A program made the position numbers and the translations under genes. The notes under the pieces were generated by a model. The model had not been told where the DNA came from. It made no database searches and saw nothing but the letters and a program-made list of their open reading frames with translations. From Desulfuromusa sp. (GTDB taxonomy: Bacteria; Desulfobacterota; Desulfuromonadia; Desulfuromonadales; Geopsychrobacteraceae), in the NCBI GenBank assembly GCA_029934755.1, contig JAOZLQ010000131.1, forward strand, positions 1 to 6,679: DNA of 6,679 nt, read 5' to 3'. Numbering within the stretch: the first letter of the stretch is position 1; each line of letters begins with the position of its first letter. This document shows positions 6,593 through 6,679 of this stretch, piece by piece.

Positions 6593-6679
6593 TGGAGTCT
6601 TGGGTCTGCGGCAATTCTCATCTCTTGATTGCAATCTTTACCTAGTCTCTGTCGTCTCTCCTGACTTCTCTGCATAAAG
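6593..6679. other. Intergenic tail without recognisable gene
   Basis: No start codon with a ribosome binding site and no terminator hairpin is seen here. The last 40 bases are pyrimidine-rich on the + strand with few G, which could allow Rho-dependent termination, but this is weak. A minus-strand open frame at 6439-6675 overlaps the end of the binding-protein gene and looks like a shadow. Confidence 0.5.

Noticed and set aside
6439..6675. Minus-strand open frame at the right edge
   Set aside because: Much of it is antisense to the binding-protein gene, and the rest has no start site or domain evidence.

Overview
The window is a stretch of bacterial chromosome with moderate GC content. All five genes lie on the + strand: an M16C metalloprotease fragment, rlmKL, a HIT-family protein, a hybrid sensor histidine kinase and a periplasmic solute-binding protein. 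The gene content and protein style (PreP-like protease beside a fused RlmKL, a two-membrane-segment hybrid kinase with an HDFNN-type H-box, an orphan family 3 solute-binding protein) suggest a Gram-negative proteobacterium or a relative. A member of the Desulfuromonadales (Desulfuromonadota) is my best guess. That is an inference from resemblance, not a measured placement.

Layout. Positions 1-1100 hold the C-terminal part of a presequence-protease-like peptidase that begins outside the window. Positions 1101-1187 are a short gap almost filled by a perfect 26-bp inverted repeat whose arms each start with GTAG plus a small hairpin. This looks like a REP doublet (REPIN) or a small MITE, and it stops 13 bases before the next start codon. 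Positions 1188-3341 encode RlmKL, the double 23S rRNA guanine methyltransferase. Positions 3406-3837 encode a small HIT nucleotide hydrolase or transferase of the Q-x-H-x-H subgroup. Positions 3872-5707 encode a membrane hybrid histidine kinase with its own receiver domain. Positions 5816-6592 encode an exported family 3 solute-binding protein. The last 87 bases hold no recognisable gene.

How they fit together. The first three genes are housekeeping functions: proteolysis, rRNA modification and nucleotide chemistry. The last two form a plausible sensory pair, with a periplasmic ligand-binding protein beside a kinase that has a periplasmic domain of about 110 residues. No ABC permease, ATPase or separate DNA-binding response regulator is visible, so output and ligand are unknown.

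The most notable items are the REPIN/MITE-like repeat with possible flanking duplication, the cysteine cluster in the kinase's periplasmic domain, and the kinase/orphan binding-protein pairing. I see no CRISPR array, phage genes, tRNA, rRNA or complete transposon. I found no clear evidence for a wholly new system.
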